A stretch of 64,000 bases of DNA. Origin: Zobellia galactanivorans. Its GTDB lineage: Bacteria; Bacteroidota; Bacteroidia; Flavobacteriales; Flavobacteriaceae. The stretch lies in NCBI RefSeq assembly GCF_000973105.1, contig NC_015844.1:124001-188000 (forward strand), written 5' to 3'. The notes below the pieces were generated by a model that saw nothing but the letters and a program-made list of their open reading frames with translations, did not search any database and was not told the origin of the DNA. Both the position numbers and the translations under genes were made by a program. The stretch's first letter is position 1. Every line of letters begins with the position of its first letter. Positions 16,915 through 25,711 of this stretch are shown here, piece by piece.

Positions 16915-18468
16915 ATGGTCAGAAGAATTCAGTTACGGGTATCGCTAAAAGAGGAAAGCCAGCCCAACATCCTCTTAAAAAAAACCGCCAAGTATTTGAG
17001 CGAAGATGAGAAGAACATCACCATTAAAGTGCTGCGAAAATCCATCGACGCCCGAAAACCGTCTATTTACTTCAATTACAAGATGGAGGTCTACATTAAC
17101 GAGAAACCTTCAAAAACGCCCGACTACGAATTCAAGTACCTAGACGTTTCCAAGGCCAAAGAAGTGCATATCATAGGCTTCGGCCCAGCAGGTATGTGGG
17201 CCGCACTGCGTTGCTTGGAGCTAGGATACAAACCTGTTGTTCTCGAACGCGGAAACAACGTTCAAGACCGACGGCGAGACCTAAAGGCGATTAACCAAGA
17301 CCATAGGGTAAACGAAGATTCCAACTATTGTTTTGGCGAAGGTGGTGCCGGCACCTATTCCGATGGCAAGCTATACACCCGAAGCCTGAAGAGAGGTGAC
17401 GTACGCCGAATTTTTGAAAGCTTGGTACACCACGGGGCCACCGACCAAATTTTAATCGATGCGCATCCGCATATCGGCACCAATAAGCTCCCTAAAATCG
17501 TACAGAATATTCGAGAAACCATAATCGAACATGGCGGCGAGGTACATTTCAACACCCGACTGACCAATTTTACCGTAAAGGACAATAAGATCAAAAGCCT
17601 TCAACTGCAAAATGGCAATGAAATGAAGGTAAACCGGGTGATTCTGGCCACAGGGCACTCGGCCCGTGACATCTATTATTTGTTGAACGACAAAAAAATC
17701 AGCCTTAAGGCCAAATCTTTCGCCATGGGCGTTCGCGTAGAGCATCCACAGCAAATCATCGATTCCATTCAATACCATTGTTCCGGAGAGCGCAACGAAC
17801 TGCTTCCCGCAGCGGCCTATAGCTTGGTAGAACAAGTGAAGAACCGCGGAGTGTATTCTTTCTGTATGTGTCCCGGCGGATTTATCGTTCCAGCGGCAAC
17901 CGCCCCGGGGGAAGTCGTCGTAAACGGCATGTCTCCCTCCAAACGAAACAACAAATTTGCCAATTCGGGTATTGTAGTTGAAATCAATGCCGATGAAGAT
18001 CTTTACAAATATGAACATTTTGGGGTTTTAAAAGGATTGGAATACCAGAAGGATTTAGAGCGATTGGCTTTTACCGCAGGCGGAAGGACGCAAACCGCAC
18101 CCGCCCAGCGTTTGACCGATTTTGTGGAAGGGAAGCTATCGGCAGACCTCAACCCTACCTCCTACCAACCCGGATTGAATTCCGCCCCCCTCCACTCCTT
18201 ACTGCCCAAGCTTATCGGCGGAAGGCTTCGACAAGGTTTTAAGGCCTTTGGGGACAAAATGAAGGGATATTATACGAACGAGGCCAATATCGTAGGGGTG
18301 GAGTCGCGCACTTCGTCACCTGTAAACATTCCCAGAAATGAAAAATTGGAGCATCCTGAGATCGAAGGCCTATTTCCCTGTGGTGAGGGCGGCGGTTATG
18401 CAGGAGGCATCGTTTCGGCCGCAATGGACGGAGAGCGCTGTGCGGAAGCCGCCACGGCAGGTCTATAA
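16915..18468 (+). CDS. NAD(P)/FAD-dependent oxidoreductase (COG2509 type)
   Basis: 517 residues. After a basic N-terminal domain of about 85 residues comes a FAD-binding Rossmann motif HIIGFGPAGMWAALRCLELG. The family hallmark GEGGAGTYSDGKLYTR follows, then ATGHSARDIYYLL, FCMCPGGFIVPAA and a C-terminal CGEGGGYAGGIVSAAMDG. These features define the FAD-dependent dehydrogenase family COG2509, whose substrate is not established. The ATG at 16915 is the only plausible start near the conserved N-terminus. Cytoplasmic; no operon partner is obvious, although the helicase gene follows on the same strand with its own promoter. Confidence 0.88.
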   Translation: MVRRIQLRVSLKEESQPNILLKKTAKYLSEDEKNITIKVLRKSIDARKPSIYFNYKMEVYINEKPSKTPDYEFKYLDVSKAKEVHIIGFGPAGMWAALRCLELGYKPVVLERGNNVQDRRRDLKAINQDHRVNEDSNYCFGEGGAGTYSDGKLYTRSLKRGDVRRIFESLVHHGATDQILIDAHPHIGTNKLPKIVQNIRETIIEHGGEVHFNTRLTNFTVKDNKIKSLQLQNGNEMKVNRVILATGHSARDIYYLLNDKKISLKAKSFAMGVRVEHPQQIIDSIQYHCSGERNELLPAAAYSLVEQVKNRGVYSFCMCPGGFIVPAATAPGEVVVNGMSPSKRNNKFANSGIVVEINADEDLYKYEHFGVLKGLEYQKDLERLAFTAGGRTQTAPAQRLTDFVEGKLSADLNPTSYQPGLNSAPLHSLLPKLIGGRLRQGFKAFGDKMKGYYTNEANIVGVESRTSSPVNIPRNEKLEHPEIEGLFPCGEGGGYAGGIVSAAMDGERCAEAATAGL

Positions 18469-18499
18469 CAGGCCTATACGGTTATCCAAACATTCGCCG

Positions 18500-18507
18500 T
18501 ATCTTTG
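18500..18507 (+). promoter_or_regulatory. -7 box TATCTTTG before helicase gene
   Basis: Perfect TAnnTTTG match 17 bases upstream of the ATG at 18525; no clear -33 TTG at the usual spacing. Confidence 0.55.
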
Positions 18508-18524
18508 CCACTTATTAAATATAC

Positions 18525-19826
18525 ATGACATTTAAAGATTTAGGTATTGCTTTGCCTATACTCAAAGCTATTGAGGAACAAGGATATACGAATCCAACCC
18601 CCATTCAGGAACAAGCCATTCCCATTTTACTAAACAAAAAAGACCTTTTAGGCGTAGCGCAGACAGGAACCGGAAAGACAGCTGCCTTCAGTATTCCGAT
18701 CATACACCATTTGCACAACAACCCAGAGCAGACCAAAGGCAAGCGGCGTATACGAACGCTCATTGTAACCCCGACTAGGGAACTCGCCATTCAAATAGCC
18801 GATAACTTTACCGCATACAGCAAGTATACGCATGTTAAAAATACCGTCATTTTTGGCGGTGTAAAACAGCAGCGACAAGTCAATGCCCTACGTAACGGTG
18901 TTGATGCGCTTATTGCCACCCCCGGAAGGTTATTAGACCTAATGAACCAAAACATTATCTCCCTAAGGGATATCGAGTTTGTAGTCTTGGACGAAGCCGA
19001 CCAAATGCTCGACATGGGTTTTATTCACGATATCAAAAAAATTATCGCGAAGCTTCCCAAGCAAAGACAGTCCCTTTTCTTTTCCGCCACCATGCCGACC
19101 AGTATCGTGGAATTATCAAAAACGCTTTTGGGCGCATTTGAAAGGGTGACCATAAAACCACAACAGGCGACTGCCGAGAAAGTTGACCAAGGTCTCTTTT
19201 TTGTAAGCAAGTTGAACAAACCTAAATTATTGGTCCACCTGATCAACGAAAGACCCTCGGATTCGGTTCTGGTATTTTCACGTACCAAACACGGCGCCAA
19301 TAAAATAGTCAAAAAACTATCGCAGGCCGATATCAAGTCGGCCGCCATACATGGCAACAAATCACAGACCGCCAGACAAAAGGCTTTGGGCGATTTTAAA
19401 GACGGCAAACTACGCGTATTGATCGCCACGGATATTGCCGCAAGGGGAATAGATGTTGAAGACCTTTCCTTGGTCATCAATTACGATCTGCCAAACGTGC
19501 CCGAAACCTACGTACACCGTATCGGAAGAACAGGAAGGGCCAGCGCCAGTGGTATAGCCCTTTCCTTTTGTGACAGGGAAGAGCGCCCATATTTAAAGGA
19601 CATCGAAAAACTCATTAAACAACAGGTGCCGCGTATGCCGGAACACCAATTTACCGATGGGGATGACGAACCAGCTGCCGAAGAGGAAAAAAGGCCCCAG
19701 CAGAGACCTAATCCGAACCGCTCAAGGAACAACAATAGAAACAGAAATAGAAATCGCTCGGGAAACTCGAACAACAGAAGTGCGAACAATCGCAACAACT
19801 CAAGTAGACCGCGTAGAGACGATTAA
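18525..19826 (+). CDS. DEAD-box RNA helicase, RhlE-like
   Basis: 433 residues with all the helicase motifs: Q motif (NPTPIQEQAIP), Walker A (AQTGTGKTAAF), PTRELAIQ, TPGRLLDL, DEAD (VLDEADQMLDMGF), SAT (FFSATMP), VLVFSRTKHGA, ATDIAARGIDV and HRIGRTGRA. The core ends near residue 375. The C-terminal 55 residues are a low-complexity Arg/Asn-rich tail rich in NRNR and NNR, a likely RNA-binding disordered extension. RhlE-type helicases remodel rRNA and mRNA, often in cold or during ribosome assembly. A terminator follows. Confidence 0.95.
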   Translation: MTFKDLGIALPILKAIEEQGYTNPTPIQEQAIPILLNKKDLLGVAQTGTGKTAAFSIPIIHHLHNNPEQTKGKRRIRTLIVTPTRELAIQIADNFTAYSKYTHVKNTVIFGGVKQQRQVNALRNGVDALIATPGRLLDLMNQNIISLRDIEFVVLDEADQMLDMGFIHDIKKIIAKLPKQRQSLFFSATMPTSIVELSKTLLGAFERVTIKPQQATAEKVDQGLFFVSKLNKPKLLVHLINERPSDSVLVFSRTKHGANKIVKKLSQADIKSAAIHGNKSQTARQKALGDFKDGKLRVLIATDIAARGIDVEDLSLVINYDLPNVPETYVHRIGRTGRASASGIALSFCDREERPYLKDIEKLIKQQVPRMPEHQFTDGDDEPAAEEEKRPQQRPNPNRSRNNNRNRNRNRSGNSNNRSANNRNNSSRPRRDD

Positions 19827-19861
19827 ATTAGCGTCGTCCATAATTTTGAACCACTAGAATT

Positions 19862-19918
19862 ACCGCAAGAAGATCTCGATTCCAATAGGCGTCTTTTTCT
19901 TCTTGCGGTTTTTCTTTT
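19862..19918 (+). terminator. Intrinsic terminator after helicase gene
   Basis: ACCGCAAGAAGA (19862-19873) pairs perfectly with TCTTCTTGCGGT (19898-19909), then a T-rich run. Confidence 0.85.
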
Positions 19919-20025
19919 CCAGGCTTCATGGAAGCCAAAAAAATAATGGTTTAATATGTTTTTCTTAAGAAATATAAAATGGGAAATACTTAAATTGCCC
20001 CTATATACCAATACCACAATATCAA

Positions 20026-20859
20026 ATGGCCTTAAGAACTATTTTCTTTTCATTTCTTTTTCTGGCCTTGTACACAGTGCAAGCCCAAGACCTCAAGGTA
20101 ATGAGCTACAACATTAAATTTGACAACGTAAACGACACCGTTAACAATTGGAACGACCGTAAAACGGACATGGTGAAGCTTTTAAAGCATTATGCCCCGG
20201 AATTTATCGGCATGCAAGAGGTCTTGTACCGCCAATTGACTTATTTGGATGGCGCATTGGAAGATTACAACTCCATTGGTGTAGGCCGGGACGACGGAAA
20301 AAAGAAAGGGGAATTTTCCCCCATTCTATACAACAGTAAAAAATTCAAACTCATCCGATCCAACACCTTTTGGCTCTCTCCCACCCCCGATAAGATCAGT
20401 GTAGGATGGGATGCTGCCATGGAGCGGATCTGCACCTACGGATTGTTCGAAAACAAGGCGAACAAACAACGCTTTTGGGTATTCAACACCCATTTTGACC
20501 ACATCGGTACCGAGGCCCGTGAAAGGTCGGCAGCGCTTATCGTTAAGAAAATCAAGGAAATCAACACGGATAAAATCCCCGTGGTCCTTACGGGCGATTT
20601 CAATTTAGAACCTGATACAAAGCCTATCCAATTTCTGAAAAAAGAAATGACAGACGGCCAAGAAGCCTCACTTCAACCGCTTTATGGCCCTACAGGAACC
20701 TTTAGCGGCTTTGACCATAAACGCATACTTGACCGACGCATCGACTATATCTTTATTGAAGGGCTCACCGTACTATCGTACATTCACATTGATGACCGTA
20801 TGGAAAACAACAAACACATTTCCGACCATCTGCCGATACTGGCAACACTTAAAAAATAG
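20026..20859 (+). CDS. Exported endonuclease/exonuclease/phosphatase family protein
   Basis: 277 residues with a signal peptide (MALRTIFFSFLFLALYTVQA). The DNase I-like fold is clear: VMSYNIKFDN, GMQEVLYRQ (metal Glu), VFNTHFDHIG (His), LTGDFNLEP (Asp/Asn) and the final SDHLPI (Asp-His). Family members are secreted nucleases or phosphodiesterases/sphingomyelinase-like enzymes. In Bacteroidota this short exported form is common and its substrate is usually not known. Nothing in the neighbourhood specifies it. A terminator shared with the convergent hydrolase gene follows. Confidence 0.9.
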   Translation: MALRTIFFSFLFLALYTVQAQDLKVMSYNIKFDNVNDTVNNWNDRKTDMVKLLKHYAPEFIGMQEVLYRQLTYLDGALEDYNSIGVGRDDGKKKGEFSPILYNSKKFKLIRSNTFWLSPTPDKISVGWDAAMERICTYGLFENKANKQRFWVFNTHFDHIGTEARERSAALIVKKIKEINTDKIPVVLTGDFNLEPDTKPIQFLKKEMTDGQEASLQPLYGPTGTFSGFDHKRILDRRIDYIFIEGLTVLSYIHIDDRMENNKHISDHLPILATLKK

Positions 20860-20874
20860 CCCGTACAAGCGCAT

Positions 20875-20912
20875 AAAAAAGCCCGCACCTTATCAGGTTC
20901 GGGCTTTTTTCA
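20875..20912. terminator. Bidirectional terminator
   Basis: GCCCGCACCT (20881-20890) pairs with AGGTTCGGGC (20895-20904) with one mismatch; A-run before, T-run after. Separates convergent genes. Confidence 0.8.
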
Positions 20913-20926
20913 TTAAAAACCTTCCC

Positions 20927-21757
20927 TTACTTCTTTAAAAAAGAAATCAGAAGTTCGTTCAACTCATCGGCATGAGTCAAGTTCAGGCCATGAGGCCCAC
21001 CTTTAATAACTTCATACTGATTATCCTTGATTCCTTTTGCGGCCTGATCAGCGGAAGTCGCCTGGGGCACGGTAGCATCCGCATCACCATGAACAATAAG
21101 TGTTGGTACGGTAACATTCTTCAATTCAGGTCTAAAATCGGTATGCATCCATGCCAAGGCAGCTTGGATCGTAGCCCTGGGGGAAGCGTGTGACGCGATA
21201 CTGAAATCATAATCAAGCTGTGCCTCACTCATTCTATCCGTATTATCCTCATAGTTATAAAATCCTTTGTGGAAATTCTTCAAAAAACCAACTCTGTCTT
21301 TCTGCAATGCTTCTTTTATTCCATCCAAAACTTCTTCCGGAACGCCATCAGGGTTATCTTCTTTCTTCTTTACCAATGGAATTATAGAGCTTATTAAAGC
21401 TGCTTTTGCAATTTTGTCCGCCCCATAATCAGTGAAGTAACGTACTACTTCCCCTCCACCCATAGAAAAGCCAACAATTACCACATTGTCTAAATTCAAA
21501 TCTTCAATAATGGTATTTAGATCGCTGGCAAGTGCAGAATAATCGTAATCTCCCCATGGTGCCGAAGATGCCCCAAAACCTCTTCTATCATATGATATGC
21601 ACCTATAACCTTCCTCTACAATTTTCCAAACCTGCTGCTCCCACGCCTTATGACTTAAAGGCCATCCGTGAATGAGTATAACCGGTTGCCCAGAACCATA
21701 ATCCTCATAATAAATATCTACAGTTTCTTTTCCTTTTTTGTTCTTTATAAATGGCAT
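20927..21757 (-). CDS. Alpha/beta hydrolase, non-haem chloroperoxidase/esterase-like
   Basis: 276 residues. Typical features of the chloroperoxidase/arylesterase branch: oxyanion HGWPLSHKAW, YDRRGFGAS, nucleophile elbow GFSMGGGEV, an Asp in VHGDADATVP and the catalytic His in GGPHGLNLTH. Such enzymes hydrolyse esters and can form peracids; the natural substrate is unknown. No signal peptide, so cytoplasmic. Monocistronic between a shared terminator and a divergent paiB-like gene. Confidence 0.9.
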   Translation of the reverse strand: MPFIKNKKGKETVDIYYEDYGSGQPVILIHGWPLSHKAWEQQVWKIVEEGYRCISYDRRGFGASSAPWGDYDYSALASDLNTIIEDLNLDNVVIVGFSMGGGEVVRYFTDYGADKIAKAALISSIIPLVKKKEDNPDGVPEEVLDGIKEALQKDRVGFLKNFHKGFYNYEDNTDRMSEAQLDYDFSIASHASPRATIQAALAWMHTDFRPELKNVTVPTLIVHGDADATVPQATSADQAAKGIKDNQYEVIKGGPHGLNLTHADELNELLISFLKK

Positions 21758-21897
21758 ATATTTATTTTTAAAGTGAATTTAAATTTACGGAATGTTTGTA
21801 ATAGACTTTGCTTCAATCGCATTAATATTCGCATTAAAAAATACTTTTACAATTTCCTAAAACACAGTTTCAAAAGAACTGACAATTAACTTAGCTT

Positions 21898-22503
21898 ATG
21901 TTTATTCCTAACCATCACCGTAATGAAAATGCTTCAGAAATTAGAGCGTTCCTAAAAGCGAACAGTTTTGGCATTCTCGTAAGCCAATATCAAAACAAAC
22001 CTTGGGCAACGCACATTCCCTTAGAACTAGAGGTAAACAAAGAAGGAAAAGAAGTGCTCACGGCCCACATTGCCAAAGCCAACCCGCAATGGCACGAGTT
22101 TGACCAAAACGAAGAAGTACTATGTATCTTTAACGGACCGCATTCCTATATTTCCTCATCTTGGTACAAGGATGAAGAAGTACCTACTTGGGACTATATC
22201 GCCGTTCATGTCTATGGAAAATTGAGCATATTGAGCGAAGAAGAAGTCATGGCCTCCATGCACCGCTTGGTCGACAAATACGAAGCCCATTCGAAAGAAC
22301 CTATTTCCCTGAAGAAGATGTCGCCCCACACACTAAAACAAGTGAAAGGCGTTATAGGCTTTGAGATCGAGATCACCGATATTCAAGCGCAGTACAAACT
22401 GTCGCGCAACCGCAAACAAGACCACCCGAAAATCATTGCCGAGCTTGAAGACACCAAAAACCCGATGAGTATAGCCATTGCCAAAGCCATCAAGAAGGAG
22501 TAG
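21898..22503 (+). CDS. FMN-binding negative transcriptional regulator, PaiB-like
   Basis: 201 residues matching PaiB: N-terminal MFIPNHHRNENASEIRAFL, THIPLELE, HIAKANPQW, IFNGPHSYISSSWY, VPTWDYIAVHVYG and a C-terminal GFEIEITDIQAQYKLSRN. The fold is a split-barrel flavin reductase-like domain. In Bacillus PaiB represses sporulation and protease genes with PaiA; in Bacteroidota the role is unproven and enzymatic activity is equally possible. No paiA neighbour is seen. The conserved MFIP start fixes the initiation codon. Confidence 0.9.
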   Translation: MFIPNHHRNENASEIRAFLKANSFGILVSQYQNKPWATHIPLELEVNKEGKEVLTAHIAKANPQWHEFDQNEEVLCIFNGPHSYISSSWYKDEEVPTWDYIAVHVYGKLSILSEEEVMASMHRLVDKYEAHSKEPISLKKMSPHTLKQVKGVIGFEIEITDIQAQYKLSRNRKQDHPKIIAELEDTKNPMSIAIAKAIKKE

Positions 22504-22511
22504 AAGGCAGG

Positions 22512-23495
22512 TTAAAGCGATTTATACGCTTGGAGTATCCGTTCTATTTGACGGTTCTTGTCTTCATTGACAATTTTGTGTTCGGGGTTTTCATCAAACC
22601 ACTTTAAGGTTCTTTTGATTCCTTCGGAAAAAGGAATCGTCGCCTTAAAACCAGGAACAAAAGTCTTGATCTTGCTATTGTCAAAAATGACGCTTTCCCC
22701 CTTATCCGCCAATAAAGTTCCCGTAAACGAGGGTTCTATCTTACAGATAAAATCAGAAGCAATATGCACTACCCTAGCTTCAAAACCAAGTGCATCGGCA
22801 AAAATCCTATAAATCATGTTCCAACTGAGTATTTCGTCGGAAGTGATATGAAAGGCATGTCCAATGGCTGTGGTGAGGCCCAACAGACCTACAAAACCCT
22901 TTGCAAAATCGTCGGCATGGGTCACCGTCCACAAAGACGTACCGTCTCCGTGAACGATAATTTCCTTTCCCTTAATGATGCGGTCGGCAGTGGTATACTC
23001 CCTAAAACCGCCAATAGCGATGGGTATTACGGTATCATAGGTCAAAGAGGGGCGTACGATTGTTACAGGGAAACCTTTTTCCCTATAGGCTTGCATCAGG
23101 CGGTCCTCGCACCGGATCTTATTCTGTGAATAATCCCATAAATTATTGCACAGCGGTGTAGATTCGGTTATTATCGGATACTGCAAAGGAGTTTGGTAAC
23201 ACGACGCAGAACTAATAAAAATGTATTGCTTCGTTTTACCATGAAACAATGTAATATCCCGTTCTATATCCTCTGGGGTAAAAGCGATCCAATTTACGAC
23301 CACGTCCCAACTGTGCTTTTGCAGTTCAGACAGTTCTTCCGGTTTGTTTATATCGCCATAAATTGTCTGAACCCCAGTTAGGCCACCTTTCTTGGTCCCT
23401 CGGTTTAGATGATACAGATCTATCCCCTTTTCAAGCGCCAAACGGCTAGAGGCCGTGCTAATGTTCCCTGTCCCCCCTATAAATAAAATCTTCAT
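22512..23495 (-). CDS. NAD-dependent epimerase/dehydratase (extended SDR)
   Basis: 327 residues from the ATG at 23495, which starts the Rossmann motif MKILFIGGTGNIS; an upstream ATG would add 14 residues with no conservation expected. Other family features: DVVVNWIAFTPEDIERD, FISSASCYQ, the YxxxK catalytic pair in YSQNKIRCED, VRPSLTYD and VTHADDFAKGFVGLL. It resembles the CSP41-like/nucleotide-sugar-like atypical SDRs; the substrate is not determined. Ends 8 bases from the convergent paiB-like gene. Confidence 0.85.
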   Translation of the reverse strand: MKILFIGGTGNISTASSRLALEKGIDLYHLNRGTKKGGLTGVQTIYGDINKPEELSELQKHSWDVVVNWIAFTPEDIERDITLFHGKTKQYIFISSASCYQTPLQYPIITESTPLCNNLWDYSQNKIRCEDRLMQAYREKGFPVTIVRPSLTYDTVIPIAIGGFREYTTADRIIKGKEIIVHGDGTSLWTVTHADDFAKGFVGLLGLTTAIGHAFHITSDEILSWNMIYRIFADALGFEARVVHIASDFICKIEPSFTGTLLADKGESVIFDNSKIKTFVPGFKATIPFSEGIKRTLKWFDENPEHKIVNEDKNRQIERILQAYKSL

Positions 23496-23690
23496 TACCC
23501 TATCGATTAAATGTTGTTCGAATATAAACATAAGCAAGCATATTCAGATAAGGGTTTACAAGTGAAATAACACACGCTTACACTTAAATCCCAATTCAGA
23601 GGAAGCAAAAGAGACGAAGCGCTTGCTTTCTAACCTAGGCTTGCCTTGATTTTAATCCTTTGACACAAAAAAGCCGGAAGAAGAAAAATA

Positions 23691-23731
23691 AAAAAATCCC
23701 CAACGGATTCTAGTTCCATCGGGGATTTTTA
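23691..23731 (-). terminator. Terminator downstream of dps
   Basis: AAAAATCCCC pairs with GGGGATTTTT; read on minus the stem is followed by a long T-run, just after the dps stop. Confidence 0.8.
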
Positions 23732-23749
23732 AGGCTATAAACGCCTATA

Positions 23750-24229
23750 CTATATTTCTTCGGCCAACCAAGCTTTCATCATCCAAACGGTCTTTTCTTG
23801 ACCTGTGATAAAATCACTCATCATAGAGTTGGTTCCTTCATCACCTGATTTATCGGAAGCGTCTAAAATGCGTCTTTCTATAACCAAAAGCTCTTTTAGG
23901 GAATCTACGATCAAACGAATAGCTTCTTCATCTTTGGTAATATTCTTTCCTACCGGGACTTTTGAACTTTCAATATAATCTTCAAAGGTATGTAAAGGCA
24001 CTCCCCCAAGAGTCAATATACGCTCGGCAATTTCATCTACATTAAGGTTGGCCTCGTTGTAAAGCTCTTCAAACTTTGGATGGAGTTCAAAAAAGCGTTT
24101 TCCTTTAATATTCCAATGGATACCTCTTAAATTTTGGTAATAACGCTGAAAATTAGCCAACAATTCGTTCAAGTCCTCACTCAATGATTTTGAGTCTTTT
24201 TCACTTAATCCTATGCTATTTAGTTTCAT
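23750..24229 (-). CDS. dps: Dps-family DNA-protecting ferritin
   Basis: 159 residues, normal Dps length. The ferroxidase signature is present: NLRGIHWNIKGKRFFELHPK followed by FEELYNEANLNVDEIAERIL, with the His and the Asp/Glu pair that bind iron between subunits. Dps oxidises Fe(II) with hydrogen peroxide in a 12-subunit shell and protects DNA in stationary phase and oxidative stress. It is divergent from oxyR, across 107 bases containing a TGATA/TATCA dyad, so control by OxyR is very likely. A near-consensus -7 box (TACCTTTA, 24255-24262 on minus) lies about 26 bases before the start. Confidence 0.95.
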   Translation of the reverse strand: MKLNSIGLSEKDSKSLSEDLNELLANFQRYYQNLRGIHWNIKGKRFFELHPKFEELYNEANLNVDEIAERILTLGGVPLHTFEDYIESSKVPVGKNITKDEEAIRLIVDSLKELLVIERRILDASDKSGDEGTNSMMSDFITGQEKTVWMMKAWLAEEI

Positions 24230-24297
24230 GGTTTCTGTTGTTTAAATTATAGTATAAAGGTACGCAATATTAGCCCCCTTATCATGATTGATATCAT

Positions 24298-24320
24298 TGA
24301 TAGTTTTTATATTTTTATCA
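24298..24320. promoter_or_regulatory. Candidate OxyR operator in dps-oxyR intergenic region
   Basis: TGATA (24298-24302) and TATCA (24316-24320) form an inverted repeat with a 13-base AT spacer, the layout expected of a LysR-type site. A second palindrome TGATATCA lies at 24289-24296. Binding is inferred from the divergent oxyR. Confidence 0.5.
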
Positions 24321-24336
24321 TTAGAACTTATAGCAA

Positions 24337-25275
24337 ATGACAATTACCCAACTACAATATGTACTGGCCGTTGCCGAGTACAAGAATTTCACATTAGCAG
24401 CAGAAAAAAGCTTTGTCACCCAACCTACATTAAGCATGCAGGTTCAAAAACTGGAAGACGAACTCGACGTCTTGATTTTTGACAGGAGCAAAAAGCCCAT
24501 TTCCATTACGGAAGTAGGCGAAAAAATAGTGGCCCAGGCCAAAAACATTGTAAACGAAGCCAGCAGGATCAAAGATGTCGTCGACCAAGAAAAAGGGTTT
24601 ATTGGCGGTGATTATACTTTGGGAATCATCCCTACCATTATGCCGACCTTACTGCCCATGTTTCTAAAAACCTTTATCAACAAATACCCCAAGGTAAACT
24701 TGATCATAAAGGAACAGAGTACGGAGACCCTTATCCGCAATATTCAAGACGGCCATATCGATGCCGCAATTGCCGCTACGCCTTTGGAAATAGAATTTAT
24801 CAAGGAAAGACCCTTGTATTACGAGCCTTTCGTAGGCTACGTACCCCAAGAACACCGTCTTGGCAAGGCCGTGACCATAACCCCGGAAGACCTAGACATC
24901 AATGATGTACTCTTACTACAAGACGGGCATTGCTTCAGGGATAATGTCATCAACCTATGCAAGGCCCCGAGAAATCTTGGTCAAGAGGCATTTCGTTTGG
25001 AAAGCGGCAGTTTTGAAACCTTGATCAATCTCGCCGATGAAAACCTGGGTATGACGTTATTGCCCTATTTGAACACTTTGGTCTTGGACGAAAAAAAGAA
25101 AGAGAAATTAAAGTACTTTGAAAAACCGTCGCCCGCACGTGAAATCAGCTTGATCTACCATAAGAGCGAACTTAAGATACAAATAACGAATGCCCTAAGG
25201 GAAGTGATATCGAGTGTCGTACGAGGCGCCATTGCCTTTCAGGACGTTAAAATTATCAGTCCTATCAACAAATAG
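24337..25275 (+). CDS. oxyR: Hydrogen-peroxide sensor OxyR (LysR family)
   Basis: 312 residues. N-terminal LysR helix-turn-helix (MTITQLQYVLAVAEYKNFTL, TQPTLSMQVQKLEDEL) and a periplasmic-binding-fold effector domain. The peroxide-sensing motif DGHCFRDNVINLC is present, and the two cysteines fall at residues 199 and 208, exactly the E. coli OxyR numbering. Peroxide oxidises the pair to a disulfide and turns the protein into an activator. The divergent dps is the obvious target. A terminator shared with the next, convergent small gene follows. Confidence 0.95.
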   Translation: MTITQLQYVLAVAEYKNFTLAAEKSFVTQPTLSMQVQKLEDELDVLIFDRSKKPISITEVGEKIVAQAKNIVNEASRIKDVVDQEKGFIGGDYTLGIIPTIMPTLLPMFLKTFINKYPKVNLIIKEQSTETLIRNIQDGHIDAAIAATPLEIEFIKERPLYYEPFVGYVPQEHRLGKAVTITPEDLDINDVLLLQDGHCFRDNVINLCKAPRNLGQEAFRLESGSFETLINLADENLGMTLLPYLNTLVLDEKKKEKLKYFEKPSPAREISLIYHKSELKIQITNALREVISSVVRGAIAFQDVKIISPINK

Positions 25276-25329
25276 CTCCCCTATCACAAACGATTGTGCT
25301 ATGATGGGATATGATAGTTGCTTTACAAA

Positions 25330-25359
25330 AAAAAGCCCTCTGGATCAGAGGGCTTTTAT
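25330..25359. terminator. Bidirectional terminator between oxyR and small conserved gene
   Basis: AGCCCTCTG pairs with CAGAGGGCT around 25334-25354, flanked by A-run and T-run; it serves both convergent genes. Confidence 0.85.
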
Positions 25360-25556
25360 TATGCTTTTAAATAGATAAGAGTTTGTTTTAGTTCTGGTTT
25401 ATCGGTGATGTATTGCTGTAACCAGAGTTTGAGTTCATCTACTTCCTCGGGAAGTAACCTAGTAACTGCTTTTTGTAATTCTTTGATGAACAATTTTGTG
25501 TCAAAACTAACTTTTTTCAATACTGTTTTAGAGTACTCAAGCATAGCTCTAGCCAT
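25359..25556 (-). CDS. Conserved small hypothetical protein, 65 residues
   Basis: MARAMLEYSKTVLKKVSFD, LFIKELQKAVTRLLPEEVDE and LKLWLQQYI: an all-helical, soluble small protein of a type I recognise as conserved among flavobacteria, function unknown. Followed immediately by a terminator, preceded by an AT-rich leader; it is a single-gene unit. The strong terminator right at its end and sensible composition support a real gene. Confidence 0.75.
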   Translation of the reverse strand: MARAMLEYSKTVLKKVSFDTKLFIKELQKAVTRLLPEEVDELKLWLQQYITDKPELKQTLIYLKA

Positions 25557-25711
25557 ATTTCAAAATGTTTAAGTTATTAGTTGTCTAAGAGATATTCTCT
25601 CCTTATAAAGTTAAACAATTATGCATTTACTATATTGCATGTGTGTTGTTAAATGTTAGCCAAATTCTTGTTAAACACATGTATAACGGGCTCTTACACA
25701 TGTCAAAAATC

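Noticed and set aside
19700-19820. Microsatellite-like region in helicase gene
   Set aside because: It encodes the Arg/Asn tail in frame; codons vary, so it is coding low complexity.
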